Position numbers and translations under genes: made by a program. This document shows, piece after piece, positions 11,700 through 23,285 of a DNA stretch of 64,000 nucleotides (position 1 is the stretch's first letter; every line of letters begins with the position of its first letter). The notes beneath the pieces were generated by a model. That model was given only the letters and a program-made list of their open reading frames with translations, had not been told where the DNA came from and did not search any database. Source of the DNA: Hypsibius dujardini (Eukaryota > Tardigrada > Eutardigrada > Parachela > Hypsibiidae); NCBI GenBank assembly GCA_001579985.1, contig LRSR01001105.1, positions 1 to 64,000 on the forward strand. Direction: 5' to 3'.

Positions 11700-14598
11700 G
11701 ATCGGTTGGGCTCTCCAGACTCCCCTGCCCCTTGGCTGCGTATGTACCCGCAAAAATCAGGTTAGAATTCTTCTAGAATTCTATAGAGTTACTACGCTAC
11801 ACTAACCAGCAGGCAACATGGCGAGCCCAAGAAGTTTTTCTCCGGGTTTTAGACGAGAGCAGGAATCCGGGCTTAGCCGTGATGGTAACTCTACCGCGAC
11901 CGCGGGAGCAGAAGACAACAAAAAATTATTTTAAACTGTTGCGAACGAGAGTGTATTGGTGTCGCTTGAGTTGTGACAAATTATCGCCCAGCCATAGTGC
12001 TCGTCGCATTTTTTGAAAGACGCGGTAATGCCGAAAATTGTTCTCTGCAAGGGGTAATAAGTTAAGCGGCGGATAAGTTAACCGCCTGTCAAGTCAAGAG
12101 CCAAAATCCCCAAGCTTCGATCCTTCGCAGACAGGCATCGGGATCGGATGCACATATGAGCAAAAAATATCCAGCGTATGTGACTGTCCGCACTCTCACT
12201 CTTCTTCATACTCCACAGGCATATCCTCTGTATTTTTTTGTCTATTTATATTGCATAAAAACGCCATCTGATTCGATATGCTGGGACATCAGCCCACACA
12301 GTCACGATCCTGATGAGCACGCCACATGTTTTTTAAGGCCATATACTGTATTTGATTATACCTAGCCGACAATACTTACTTCCGCTACTTCATGCATATA
12401 TATGGATATATAGGCAACCTTAAATGGGAAGCGTCCTAGTCCTTCTACACGCCACGTTTGTCAGGTTACGCCAAATATTCCATCGGGCGCGGAAGGAAAT
12501 TATTAGTGATGGTATAATGCGTCAAGCCGAGCGTGGGCTCTAATTACTATATCATACACAAATTGATGGTCCTTTTTATTGGAGTTGACTGCTTTTGCTA
12601 ATGGCTTTCTTCACACACACAAAAATCATACGTCTTCTTCCCTTCTCTTTCTTGCAGATGGGGATTACGATGAGTTTGACGTGCAGGTCGTCCACTACAA
12701 GCCCAGCAATCTGGACGAACTGTGCCTCGTGACGAAATTCTCGCGTGAGGAGATTAAGCTCATTTATCGCGGCTTCAAGCAGGAATGTCCAGCCGGAGTG
12801 GTCGATGAGGAGCGATTTAAGGAACTCTACTCGCAGTTCTATCCCCTTGGAGGTAGGCGTGAAGAAGAAGACCCATCCTTTAGTCGAAATTTGTACAACT
12901 GTTTGGATCGATGTTAGACAAAGGTAATTGCTCCCACAAATTGCTGCCTTGATTTTCGGTAATTGTTACAAACAAAACTACGAAAGTAATGATCGCTGAA
13001 TTTCCATGCTCAAGATACTTTGTTAACCGTAAAACTAGAAATGTACAAATTTAGCACGCCCACTTAGGTACTATAATTAAAAATTTCAGAAGATTGACCG
13101 CAACAGGTCTTCAGGAGAAAATATGCTTTTGGGGATAGTTTAAAAAAAACCCCAAAAAAACGAAGCAGTTTCTGCACGCCTAACTGCCTAGTGAATTCTA
13201 ACCCCGCATTACCGGTAAATTTTGAATTTGCGAATTCTTGTCGGATTTCATACCACTAATTGTTTTAGCATTCTTGATATGATAACTGATCTAGCTACAT
13301 GAACGTCTACTTGATTCAAATTGGTTTAGCCTTTTTATCCCTAGCAATTTGAATAGCAAAAGGAGGAAGATTTTGTAGTTGTAGCAGTAGATTACCGAGT
13401 GCTTGCTCCTTTGACACAATACGGATAATAATGCAACCTTATTTTGTTATTTTTAATATTTTATATGCCTTTTCCTCTCAATCGCCATACGGAGTTTTCA
13501 TGTTTTTCACAAACCTCCAGCGTAATTGGCTTTTTACGGATTTGATTGATTGATTTTCTCGTGTGATTGGCGAAAATCAACGACGATCGTAGTGTCATAT
13601 TCAGATCTTACAAATTACTATAACTATAAGAAATTTTAATATTTATTAATTGTCAGGATTAGGATCAAACAGTGCATGCATTTGAAAAGATTTTCATTTA
13701 TCTCAAATGTCTATAATAATTTAGGAAAGTCCGATACTAAATTTCAAATTAGCAAGGAGAAAACCAAATTGCGGCATTTTATTTCGAAAAGTGAGTTGCA
13801 TTTGTATAAATATGGTTCCCATAACCGAGGAAAAAATGCCACTAATTTCCCAGATTAATGCAGCATTTCTGACCGGAAAAACATTAGCACTAATGCTTCG
13901 AAAGTACCTGAATGTATCTTTTTGACATGTTCATAAAAAAGTATGTGCTTAGCTCGAGAAATGAGAAAAATTGTTTTAAAGCTAAAACATAACTTTATTA
14001 GTCAAATATGATTCGTGACATTTTTTCGTTTGGCTCCTTATTCGCCTGTTTTTTCAACTAGATGCCGGCACGTACGCGGGTTATATTTTCGCGACCTTCG
14101 ACCAGGACGAAGACGGTCACGTGACCTTTGACCAGTTCATCACTGGCATGTCCGTCCTCTCCCGTGGCACGATGCCTCAGAAACTTCGTTGGGTCTTCAA
14201 CCTGTATGATCTCAACGGGTCAGGCCGAATTTCAAAGTCCAACTTGCGGGACATTATCCTTTCGGTCAATCAAATGCTCGGATCTCACGCCAAACCGCCG
14301 ACTGATGATCTCTCCACCAAGGAACACGTCGAAAGAATGTTTCAAGTAATGAAAAATATTTTTCTTTATGCTGAAATTGGATAGACCCTCTCAACTCGTA
14401 TTCTTATCCTACTAGAAATTTGATCTGGACAAGAACGGCGAAATTTCCTTTTCTGAATTTCTACTTGCCTGTGAATCTGTATGTAAAAAAATCGGCATCA
14501 AATATTTTAAAACTTATTTTTTAACATTTCCTTTTTTCATGTATTTTTAGGATGCAGAAATATGCAGATCAATGGGGATATTTAACACCGTCCTGTAA
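7351..14598 (+). CDS. KCNIP: Kv channel-interacting protein (KChIP), gene A, with two alternative first exons
   Basis: Shared exons 12658-12852, 14062-14345, 14416-14478 and 14551-14598 all join in phase. Two first exons both end one base into a codon: 7351-7537 (MYSSIQASSNRRSIKRR) and 10576-10828 (MYGVNASVGRRKTQRRK), giving 258 or 280 aa. KChIPs are EF-hand subunits of Kv4 A-type K+ channels that raise surface expression and slow inactivation. EF1 is the degenerate Cys-Pro type (FKQECPAGVVDEERF); EF2 DQDEDGHVTFDQF, EF3 DLNGSGRISKSNL and EF4 DLDKNGEISFSEF look able to bind calcium. The core (YRGFKQECPAGVV, LRWVFNLYDLNGSG) is KChIP-like rather than recoverin-like, and no N-myristoylation Gly is present. 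Both first exons end with a shared FYHC-x-RR-x-IFG-x-SDGY block, which suggests duplicated promoters. Confidence 0.93.
8888..9176. mobile_element. hAT-like MITE, copy B (both ends)
   Basis: It starts CAGGGATGGTAAAACTAA and ends TTATGCCATCCCTG. The 8 bases outside are GACAGAAG on the left and GACACAAG on the right, a 7/8 match fitting the 8-bp duplication of hAT transposons. The body is rich in ACTAAA and TTTAGT words. Located in KChIP gene A intron 1. Confidence 0.8.
9220..9587. mobile_element. 368-bp inverted-repeat element
   Basis: Arms of about 55 bp (GTACGAGGTAAAGGCCGTTA onward) are inverted at the right end with very few differences. No coding frame inside. It lies in KChIP gene A intron 1, 44 bp after the hAT-like copy. 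Confidence 0.85.
11614..11702. repeat. (TGTC)n microsatellite
   Basis: TGTC array, nearly pure from 11650 to 11698, in the KChIP gene A intron before exon 2. Just before it lies a short tandem of TATGACTAGACTAT units (11563-11608). Confidence 0.9.
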
Positions 14599-15164
14599 TG
14601 ACAGCGCCGTGGACCTTCCCTACACAAAGCTATTCCAATGATATTCTTTTTTTACTGCTTTCTCCTAATAATAATTAAAATCTGCTGGGTGCGCATAATT
14701 TGAGCAGATGATCAAATCTAACGGCCAATTTCTCCTTTAGAACAAAAGGGATTAGCCCAGACATGCATCTCCATTGTTCATCCATTTGTGTCGGGGCGTT
14801 TCGTTCCTATCAACGCAACGCCAATCACAAGTTGCGTACAAACCCTTAACGGATTGGGGCTTAAAAGAACAGAATCCAACTCAACAGAACAGAACATTGT
14901 GATAAAAAACAACGGGACGTCCAATAACTACGAAAATGGGAACGAAGGACAAATAGAAAATAGAAATAAGAGCGGGATATTACTCACAAACTTGAGTGAA
15001 TATGGTGGGAATAATAGCATACGAATATGAAAAGAACGGACACAAGAATATGAAGGAACATGATGCCTTATCAAAATCAAAAAGGCAGGAAAATGAACCA
15101 AGCTAATGGAAAAGAATAACGCCATGAACGCCAAAGAAGAATAACAGAGAAGGCTACTGGGATT

Positions 15165-15797
15165 TCATTGCTTCCTTTTGGACATCCAAATGCATGTTCC
15201 ATTTTTAGACAGACATAAACGTCCTCCGTCCGCGTCCTCTACCTGCAAGATCGCCGGCAGGGACGGCTCCCCATCAGTGCCCAATTTCCAAACGACCTCC
15301 CCGGCAGCGTTATGCAAAACCACATCGCCGTTATTGGTTACCTTCAAGAGGGCTGGCTTTTTCACCATCAAATCGGTTCCCGCTGACCATATTAACGTTT
15401 GCTGAAGTCGATACAGGACCAGGTTCCCGTCCGCCTGCAGCATCAATTTGGTTGTCTGATTGGGCGACCATAACGACTGACCTACGGCCAGGTTTTCTCC
15501 AGGCTCGAGTTGGGAAGCAAATCCATCACGACCGTTTGTTGCATTCGTTTCACCGGCCGAGGAATAGACGTGATTGAGGATTTGACTCATCATTGCTGCT
15601 TCGCTTAATGAAGATGTTGTAGTAGGATTCACTGACTGTTCTCGAGTGGTTGTTGAGGATGATACGGTAGTTATAATAGTAGGAACAGTGGGCGGAGCCG
15701 TTACAATTTTAATACTGGTCAACAGGGTGTTGTTCCCACTAGCCAGTCGAGTCCCTCCATGGGCCTGTCGATATTGTGGTACTACCGAGGATTTAAG
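15165..15797 (-). CDS. Bulb-type (GNA-like) mannose-binding lectin, C-terminal exon
   Basis: A long open exon ends at 15165. It has a Ser/Thr-rich, mucin-like stretch (TAPPTVPTIITTVSSSTTT) and then about 115 residues of B_lectin fold. The first sugar-site motif QxDxNxVxY is intact (LQADGNLVLY); the second (VTNNGDVVLH) and third are degenerate. LIWSAGT and EVVWKLGTDG are typical strand ends. The family binds mannose and is best known from monocot plants, bacteria and a few animals such as pufferfish. The frame has no ATG near its 5' end; an acceptor near 15765 (ATCGACAG) is one possible start. Upstream exons, and any signal peptide, were not found. Confidence 0.75.
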   Translation of the reverse strand, partial: LKSSVVPQYRQAHGGTRLASGNNTLLTSIKIVTAPPTVPTIITTVSSSTTTREQSVNPTTTSSLSEAAMMSQILNHVYSSAGETNATNGRDGFASQLEPGENLAVGQSLWSPNQTTKLMLQADGNLVLYRLQQTLIWSAGTDLMVKKPALLKVTNNGDVVLHNAAGEVVWKLGTDGEPSLPAILQVEDADGGRLCLSKNGTCIWMSKRKQ

Positions 15798-15799
15798 TA

Positions 15800-17750
15800 T
15801 AAATTTTATGCCTCACGCCATAAATCATACCGGGTGCGGGAGAACTTTTGGCACTACACTAAAATCACTGAATGTAACCCTATATGAACTGATAAAAAAA
15901 TTTATGTTTTATTTCGAAAGAAGACCTATAGGTCTGTGAAACATTTGCTCGGTTCGACGTTGGGGCAGGAGCAGGACAGGTGTTATGCATTGGTTTGTGG
16001 CAGCACCTAAAAATTACGAGTGGCCCGGTTAATGGCAGATTTTGCCAAGTTCGCTGACCCAGATCAAAACTGGTTCGCATTTCTCGAAGCAGAGCGTGAG
16101 CAACAAAAAGTTACAACACGTATGTTGTAGTAATTTGATGGGGTTATCCCATGCAAAAGAAAAAGATCAATTTGCGGCAACTTTGGTTTTGAAAAAAAAG
16201 AAAACGTCGCAGGGTCAAGTTCAGCCAATTTTTTAAATCGTGCATTTCTACCTTTAGATCAAAACTGGAGACCTAAAATGCAACGAAAAACACTGTTTTT
16301 AGTAAAAAAGGGGGTAAAATAATTGGGCTCTTTAATGTGATTGAAATTATCCCAATCGCATAACAACTGAGAAAGTTATTAGCGTGGACCCGAACCCGTA
16401 CATCACTCAGACCACTTGTCTGAAAATGTTTACGTTTTTTTTAAAAAGGTCTCCCTCAGTTTAGTGGTGCACGATTGATTGAATATTTCTGATTTTTTTC
16501 TGGTACAGTACACTGACTTAGATCTATAGTTTTCCGTTTTGGTTTTTCAGATTCGCTTTAAAGTTGAAGGAGATCTGAAATACGGTTCATGGGACAAATT
16601 ATAACAATGTTAGTCCTTGGGTTTTTCAAAACAACTTCTGATCCAACAATCTGAATCTCAATTTTAAAAGTGATTCGGATAGCCATTAAAGTGGGCTTTC
16701 CAGTGCAAAAAATATTTTATCAATAGCACACACACAGTTCAGGCGAAGGTTTGCGAAGGCCAGTGCCAAAAGCTTTCCCGCACCCGGTAAGTAAGAATGG
16801 CAAAAACTAAAATTACCGTAGTTAACTAATTAGTCTTTTTAGTCAACTAAAAACTAGTCTTTAACAATTTTTAGTTTGTTTCTTTTAGTGACTAAAACTT
16901 TTAGTCAAATTTTAGTCGACATTAGTTTTTTTAAAGCTTCTCCATTTAAATGATTAGTAACTCAAACTTTTAGTTTAGTTTTTCAGACAACTAACAAAAG
17001 CCAAGGGAAAGAAATCATTGAGTAAAGGTTTTAGTTTAACTTAAATTTAGCTTTTTAAGTTTAGTCTAATTTTGCCATCCCTAATTATAATGATTACTTT
17101 ATATAAATATATAGAACAATATGCAGCCGGTATACGCGTACTTACTAGCATGGATCGAAATGATAATACATGTAGATGTATAGAATACAATGGTGAGTGC
17201 CGCCCATGCTGTCATAATGAAGAGTGGCAGAATGTTTTTAGTATAGTGGAATAGGATAAAAGCAGTCCTAGTGAGTAGTGACGATGATGCTTTTACGAGA
17301 ATTCGAAACACACAACATCTAGACAAAAGTACATTGACCTTGGAGATCACACATAGAATGCTAGTATATGTTTTTGCTTCTTCCGCAGTAGCTCCGGTAC
17401 GATGCCTGCGGGAAACTGCAATTGCGATGACTTATTTACTTCACGGCTTATTAAATAGAGGCAACAACTAGATAGCCACTAGGTCGTACAGTAATACTGT
17501 AAACTGCTTTCTATTTACTGTCTCGTTATCGACAATAAAAAACAGCAAAATGAAAAAAAACAATTGCCATACAATTTTGCAAGGACTTAAATCAATTCTG
17601 TTTGCTGCAATACCCAAAACAAATGAGTAAAGAAGCTAATTGTGAGAAAAAAGCTATCAACCGAGAAGCTTTTTTAAGAAATTGAAATAGGTTATGAAGA
17701 ATCCAGATTCTATTGAGATGTAGTTCCGGGTTTAAGACTGACAATTGTCC
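15800..17750. other. No gene recognised
   Basis: Apart from the hAT-like copy at 16792-17083 I see no exon with support here. First exons of the lectin may hide in it. Confidence 0.35.
16792..17083. mobile_element. hAT-like MITE, copy C
   Basis: Starts AAGAATGGCAAAAACTAA and ends TTTTGCCATCCCTA, with the same ACTAAA/TTTAGT body as copies A and B. I see no clear target duplication. Confidence 0.65.
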
Positions 17751-18339
17751 TTGTTTAAACTCCTCGCCAGGGCTCGAGATCCAAAGTAGGAATTCTGGAG
17801 CAATCAATACGATCATTTCTGCAAAAAAATCATACAGCTCAACGGCAACGCTTGTCTCTCTCTCTCCAGCGCGGGTTTTCATTTTCTTTACCCGATTTGA
17901 TTGGTTGTTTCGAATGCTCTCGGTTGAATGCCGTTCATCGATAGGGCAGTGCTACACAGAATGCTGGACATTGAGGTCCGCCGAATAGCCGCCAATTGTT
18001 CTGAATGAGAAAGAAACAAATGTAACACAGCCTCATCATTCATGAGAATGCAATGAATTTAGGCAGCTTCACCGAACGTACCATTCGACAGTCGGGATGG
18101 GAGTGGAAGATCGTTATCGTACCAGAACCGATCTCCAGACCGAAGTCTAGCAAACTGTTCGGCTATAATGCAGCCCATAGTCTCCCCGATTATGCCATCC
18201 GGTTTAATTCGTTCCTCAGAGAGCCCAGCCACATAGAAATCAATGTCTTCCACTGTGCTGTAACAGATATATCAGATGTCATTGTTTGTCCATCTGTGAG
18301 ACGGTGTCTGTGGGTTTACCACTGTTTGACTCTTTCTGA

Positions 18340-18410
18340 TAGCTTGTTTGTCTGTCTGTCTATCTGTCTGTCTATCTATCGATCTATTAGTAGGTCTGTC
18401 TGTTTGTCCA
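18340..18410. repeat. (TGTC/TATC)n microsatellite
   Basis: Imperfect TGTC and TATC array in the peroxidase intron between exons at 18257 and 18449, starting about 40 bases from the latter. Confidence 0.75.
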
Positions 18411-20574
18411 TGACTATAAATGTTTTTAAAGATAACTAGACTACTCACGCATAGACCTTCTGGAGCTTGTCGACTACGGCATCCGGCATAGCTTTGAGCC
18501 CCTTGAGTGCAGCAAATGAATTTGCCGTGGGCAGATTACAAAATTTACGCCACTGCATGTAACCGGGTATTCCGTGGTCTCGTCCCCGCTGAATGATTGA
18601 TACTGACCAAACTGCTGGGTTTTAATATCCGGAAAAAGTTGCTGGGAAAGATCTGCGGTGACACTGTCCCTGACAATCTTGCCCGCTTGGGCTGTCATCC
18701 CTCTCACAAGTTCATCCACGATTCCCTCCTTGTAGAACTGGCTGGCCTTGAAGAACGTTGACCGCAAAGGAACCCGTCCAATTTCTTGCAAGTTTTCATT
18801 CAAGCGGGGAAGATGACCTTGCACCATGGAATGGCCCACCTGAAAGGCAGCAGCTGAGAACTCATTGGTAAGGCTGGCATCCACTGACACGTCATAGCCT
18901 CGGAAGCGTCCTGTTTTCAGTCCGGCGATCCCTTTTTTCTGGACGTACGGTTTACCCAACAGTACCGGCAGGTACTCCTAAACACGTCGCCCGAGCTTGA
19001 TACCATCCGTCTCATAGTAAACTGAGCGTTTAATATTTACCCAAATATTTCATTTAGTCAATTACAAAAAAGTGTAATTATAAGTGACTTTTCTATTTCC
19101 AAACAATATCAATCCATTCATCGCTCAATAGTTTGAAGAAAAGAAAGAAATAAAATATTTTTATAAAGACTATATCCGGATTATAGTTAGGGTTCTGTAA
19201 ATGACTTACATTAAATGTAATATGCTGCAGCTGAGCAGCAATGATAGCACGAGCTTCTTGGTAGAGTTTTTCATCATTCCAGTTGGCGTTTTCAGGCATG
19301 CGACTTAAGTCCGTCACGATATTATTATGGTGACGCAGGAAAATTGTGTGCAATGTTTGCAGTCCAATCTAAAACATGAAAATGATTGATCTAATTATTT
19401 TTTTGATTCCTTCTATTACATGGGTCACAGAAACTTACATGTAAATTACAGCGATTCAATTTCCGCGCCCTGTAGGAGACTATACGAAGGTTCGCTTGGA
19501 AATGGCGCTGAGCTGACCAGACGGCCTATCATTCAGTAAGGCCAATAAAGCAGTGATTCAGTGATTCGGTTCAGTGATTTTTTAAACACGTAAGCCACTA
19601 ATGTACAAAATGTTATGTACAGTATGCTCATACCGCTAGCTCCTCGGGACATGTCGCGAAGTTGAAAGATTGTTGAATCGGTCACTCCGTAAACTAGTCA
19701 GAAAGTAATGATTTAGAGGATGGTCAATATGGTAGGTTGAATTTTTTCATTCCTTTTAACATATTACCATACCTACAATTAAGTAGCCCCAGTTTCATGA
19801 TGATATACTTATCAATAATGATAATCGTATAATAGGAAGCACATTTCGTCACACTGACATAAAAGTCACCCTTTTAATAATCGTATATCAAAATCAGTGA
19901 TATCCTTAATGATAAAAATAAGTCAGTTTTTACTGCCGAAAAAGCACAGCCATATATTCGGTAACGAGATTTAAATGTGTGCTCCAAAAGAAGAAGAATG
20001 TCAAGTGATATAACTCTTACTGGCACTTCCGTCGATGTAGGCGGTATTTTGATTTAGCTGTTCCCGATGACCCAACAGACATCCGGGTCGCACGCCGGGT
20101 AAACTTCTGACAAACTCCATGCACTTTTGTCCAAATCTAATGTTATTTAAACAATCAATAACAATATTGTCCGTAAAGCGCCATTACGAAAGTCTTACTC
20201 AGCGTAAAATGGGTTGGAATTGTGATTGCTGAAAAATGAATGTTGAACGAATAGCTAACGCCTGCTACTAATATTACAGTAGCTAGCTTCTGTTTTAGTT
20301 CTTACGGAAACAGTCAGCGGACCGTCTATCGCTGGATCCACAGCATGCTGCATCGCGTTTAGAGGTGGACTGTAAACCGCAACAACTGCAACTTACAAGG
20401 GGTCTGCATGAAATTTGAAAATCCAATATGCCTGAAATTTTTTTCATGAATAGTAGACTAAAGATATAGATTTTAGAAAACAATTTCATCATCCAAGCCT
20501 TGGTCTTGGTGGAAGAATTCCTTCCCATTATGCAGACGGTTGATTGCTCGATTTACGCTTAAATTAAAGGGTAC

Positions 20575-21919
20575 CACTATTGTCCCACCCTTTTCCCACC
20601 CTTTCATTAAAGTCCCACCCTTTTCCTTTTTTAATTTGAATAAAATTGGATAGTGGAACGGATGGCTGTTCTTGATTTATCACAGATAAAATCGAACACC
20701 ACGAGACTAAATAAGGATTGTTTTAGCAGTTACAAGATTTTTTCTAATTATGGCGGTTTCATTAGCATCGATCAGGATATCTGCCTTGATGATAATCCAC
20801 TCATTATCTGGCTTCCGACCTCTGCGTTTTTGACAAACCGAGAACTCTCCGGTCTGAATCGTGGTCGAAAACCAGTCCTGTTGAGGCTGTGCCTTATCAA
20901 AGAGTATCTTATCAGGGCGGCCACCGTCGACGATTTCCGCCATGTAAGCTAGCCGCTACCATCGGACCGCATTGGTTGGTGTTTGGGAGTTGTTTCTGCA
21001 CAACAGGAAACGTGACGTGTACAGGCTTCGTTTCGGTGCGAAAAAGCATAAAGAGCTGGTATCTGAAGTGCGGACTCAGTTCTGAATTAAGGCTGTTGTA
21101 AACGCATCCTTTTTCGGAAGCTGCGTGCTTGACCGCCACGATGAAATGAGCAGATGCAAAGAGAACTTGGACACTAGTCAATCCAGGTGCAGTCTGGGAG
21201 CAAACATGAGCTATCTCAGGGCCTTCGGGTGACAAATTGCTATGGCGCCTGGCTCAGCGAACCCACAGAAGCCTTCGCCGCAGGCTCTTGCACAAATGTA
21301 GCTGAAATCGCCCATGATCCGATCATACGTCATAAAATTGACTGTTTCCATGCGAACAATGTCGGAGTAATATATTTCGATGTCTTCGTATGCCGCAATT
21401 TCACTGGTAATAATTTTGAGAGGAACCGGGTTTTTCGCGACTTTCTTCGCCGGTGGATTCGGGAGATCAGTACTCTTCCGCTTTTGGTTTTGCGTATTTG
21501 ATGGAGGTGGTTTGGTGATGGAGGAAACCGGCGCTGACATTCGTTTGGCTCGGAGTTCGGTCGGCTGACTGGATGCTGCGATCTGAGTGTTGTTAAATTT
21601 GACTGATCTCAAGTTCTTCGAGGTTTCAGTAGGTCGACCTCTGCTTTTCAGTCCTGTCATTAGTTGTGAGTCTTTTGCGACAAAGTTCTTCCCTAATTCC
21701 GACGGTAAATTAGCGGCAACTTTATCGTCTCCTTCACATGGTGGCTCTTGGCTCTTGGATTTCAATCATTCCATCAATCAGTAATATATCTTATGAGTAA
21801 CTAAGTATCCTGGTAACGTCTTGAAAGTCATTTTTATTGTATTTCAATTAAAAAAATTAAAAGGGTGGGACCATAGTGAAAAGGGTGGGAAAAGGGTGGG
21901 AAAGGGTGGGACTATAGTG
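20575..21919. mobile_element. 1.35-kb terminal-inverted-repeat element with a Ulp1-like protease gene
   Basis: Both ends begin CACTAT(T/A)GTCCCACCCTTT in inverted orientation and carry several copies of a GGGTGGGA/TCCCACCC word. It lies in a peroxidase intron. The only recognisable coding content is the protease-like region on -. No transposase is visible, so it is probably non-autonomous, or the protease region is captured. The terminal CACTA is as in CACTA-type transposons, but I see no 3-bp target duplication and do not assign a family. Confidence 0.7.
20707..21765 (-). pseudogene. Ulp1/SENP-like (C48) cysteine peptidase region inside the element
   Basis: The first part, 21211-21765, is a basic, low-complexity stretch with an NLS-like KRKSTDLPNPPAKKVAKN, then EIYYSDIVRM. 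The part at 20912-21235 shows the peptidase pattern: HFIVAVKH (active-site His), GCVYNSLNS (usually YDS), then QLPNTNQCGPMVAAS with the active-site Cys. The part at 20707-20943 gives a helix-rich end (AEIVDGGRPDKILFDKA). The three parts lie in different frames, so it is either spliced or decayed; I do not join them. The fold cleaves SUMO-like proteins in hosts and is carried by several groups of DNA transposons, where its role is unclear. The Asp to Asn change at the usual acidic residue may weaken it. Confidence 0.55.
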
Positions 21920-23099
21920 ATTTCCTAAATTAAAATGCTAATCATTACTTCTTTCGCCCGATAACACCCTAAAGTTTACATTTTTCCCGCGCCAAGCCCA
22001 AGACTTCTTGGCCGATGAAATATTTTTCTAAAACCTGTATGTTTAGTCAGTTCTTCATGAGAAAATTTTCAGGCTGATTGGATTTCCTACTCTCATGCAG
22101 AATAAGAAAGTTGCCATTTCATCGGGTGCTTACCGTCATATCGTGTGACTGTAAGAGAGAACCAGTCATTCAAGTACTTTGATAATCATGAAACTGTTTG
22201 CTATCTTACAAGAAACTGGCCGAACTCCGTAAACTACATTGCAGAAAAGACGGATGAAATTAAAACGGGAAAATGTAGCACATCGTTAAAGTAATAAATT
22301 ACGAGTACTCACCATTGCTGTCCAAGATGGTGCGTCCTCCGTTTTCTGGCTAATTACGGTGGAACTGACCAAACGTGCACTTGGTAGCGGTTTATTCAGC
22401 GAGTTCAACCTTGGTCCGGACGTTTCTAAAATTATTAAAAGTAATTTGAGCGAGATCGCGTAGATGGTCAATTCTACATGGTTGCCAACGGAAAAATGCG
22501 CTACGGGCGTTCTACCTCATTATTATTTATTATACTGGTACGTCTATTAGGCGTCACTGAATTTTCCAGCAAATTATGTTTTTCAAATTTAATGCCCGTT
22601 CTTTGACTTCTAAAATTTCGTTTTAAGCTAACTTAGCCTGATATTTTCTATACTTTTTAAACAGGGAACATACTCAGATCCGAATAGTCGGGCTGCAACC
22701 GTCGAATGAAAACTGTGGATTCTTTGCCACGATTCGGGAAACAGATGTTGTTGCAGAATCCCGAATGGGATCTGTACTTGTTCCGGGCACACGATGGTTG
22801 CTGCTGGGGATCCAAAAACGCATTCAGCGGCACAACGGGTCTACATTAGGCAAGAATACTTCACTTTAAGCAAATTGTAAGTACGAAATTTCTCAACTAA
22901 CCACTTACCTGTTTGATTGTTCCCAGATAGACGATACGGTATTTCCAGCCTCATTTTCATTGGAAGGGAGTAGAGTCCGAAGCTCCGGCGGAAGGGACAT
23001 CTTGCCAAGAGCCTCCTCGGCAGCCGGTCTTGTCATACCTTGCAAACTGTTCATAACACTCCATTTACATGAGTTCAACTGTTCCCCTTTCAGCAAATA

Positions 23100-23242
23100 G
23101 AGACAGGTACACACAGATAGGCGGAAAAATAGATGTACAGACAAACATACACACAGACACAGACAGACAGACAGACAGACAGACACAGACAGACAGACAC
23201 AGACATACACACAGACAGACACAGACACAGACAGACAGACAG

Positions 23243-23284
<42 letters not shown>
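23100..23284. repeat. (GACA)n followed by (CA)n microsatellite
   Basis: A compound array of GACA, GACACA and then CA in a peroxidase intron. The CA run (about 23240-23282) starts right beside the likely donor of the second exon. Confidence 0.9.
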
Positions 23285-23285
<1 letters not shown>

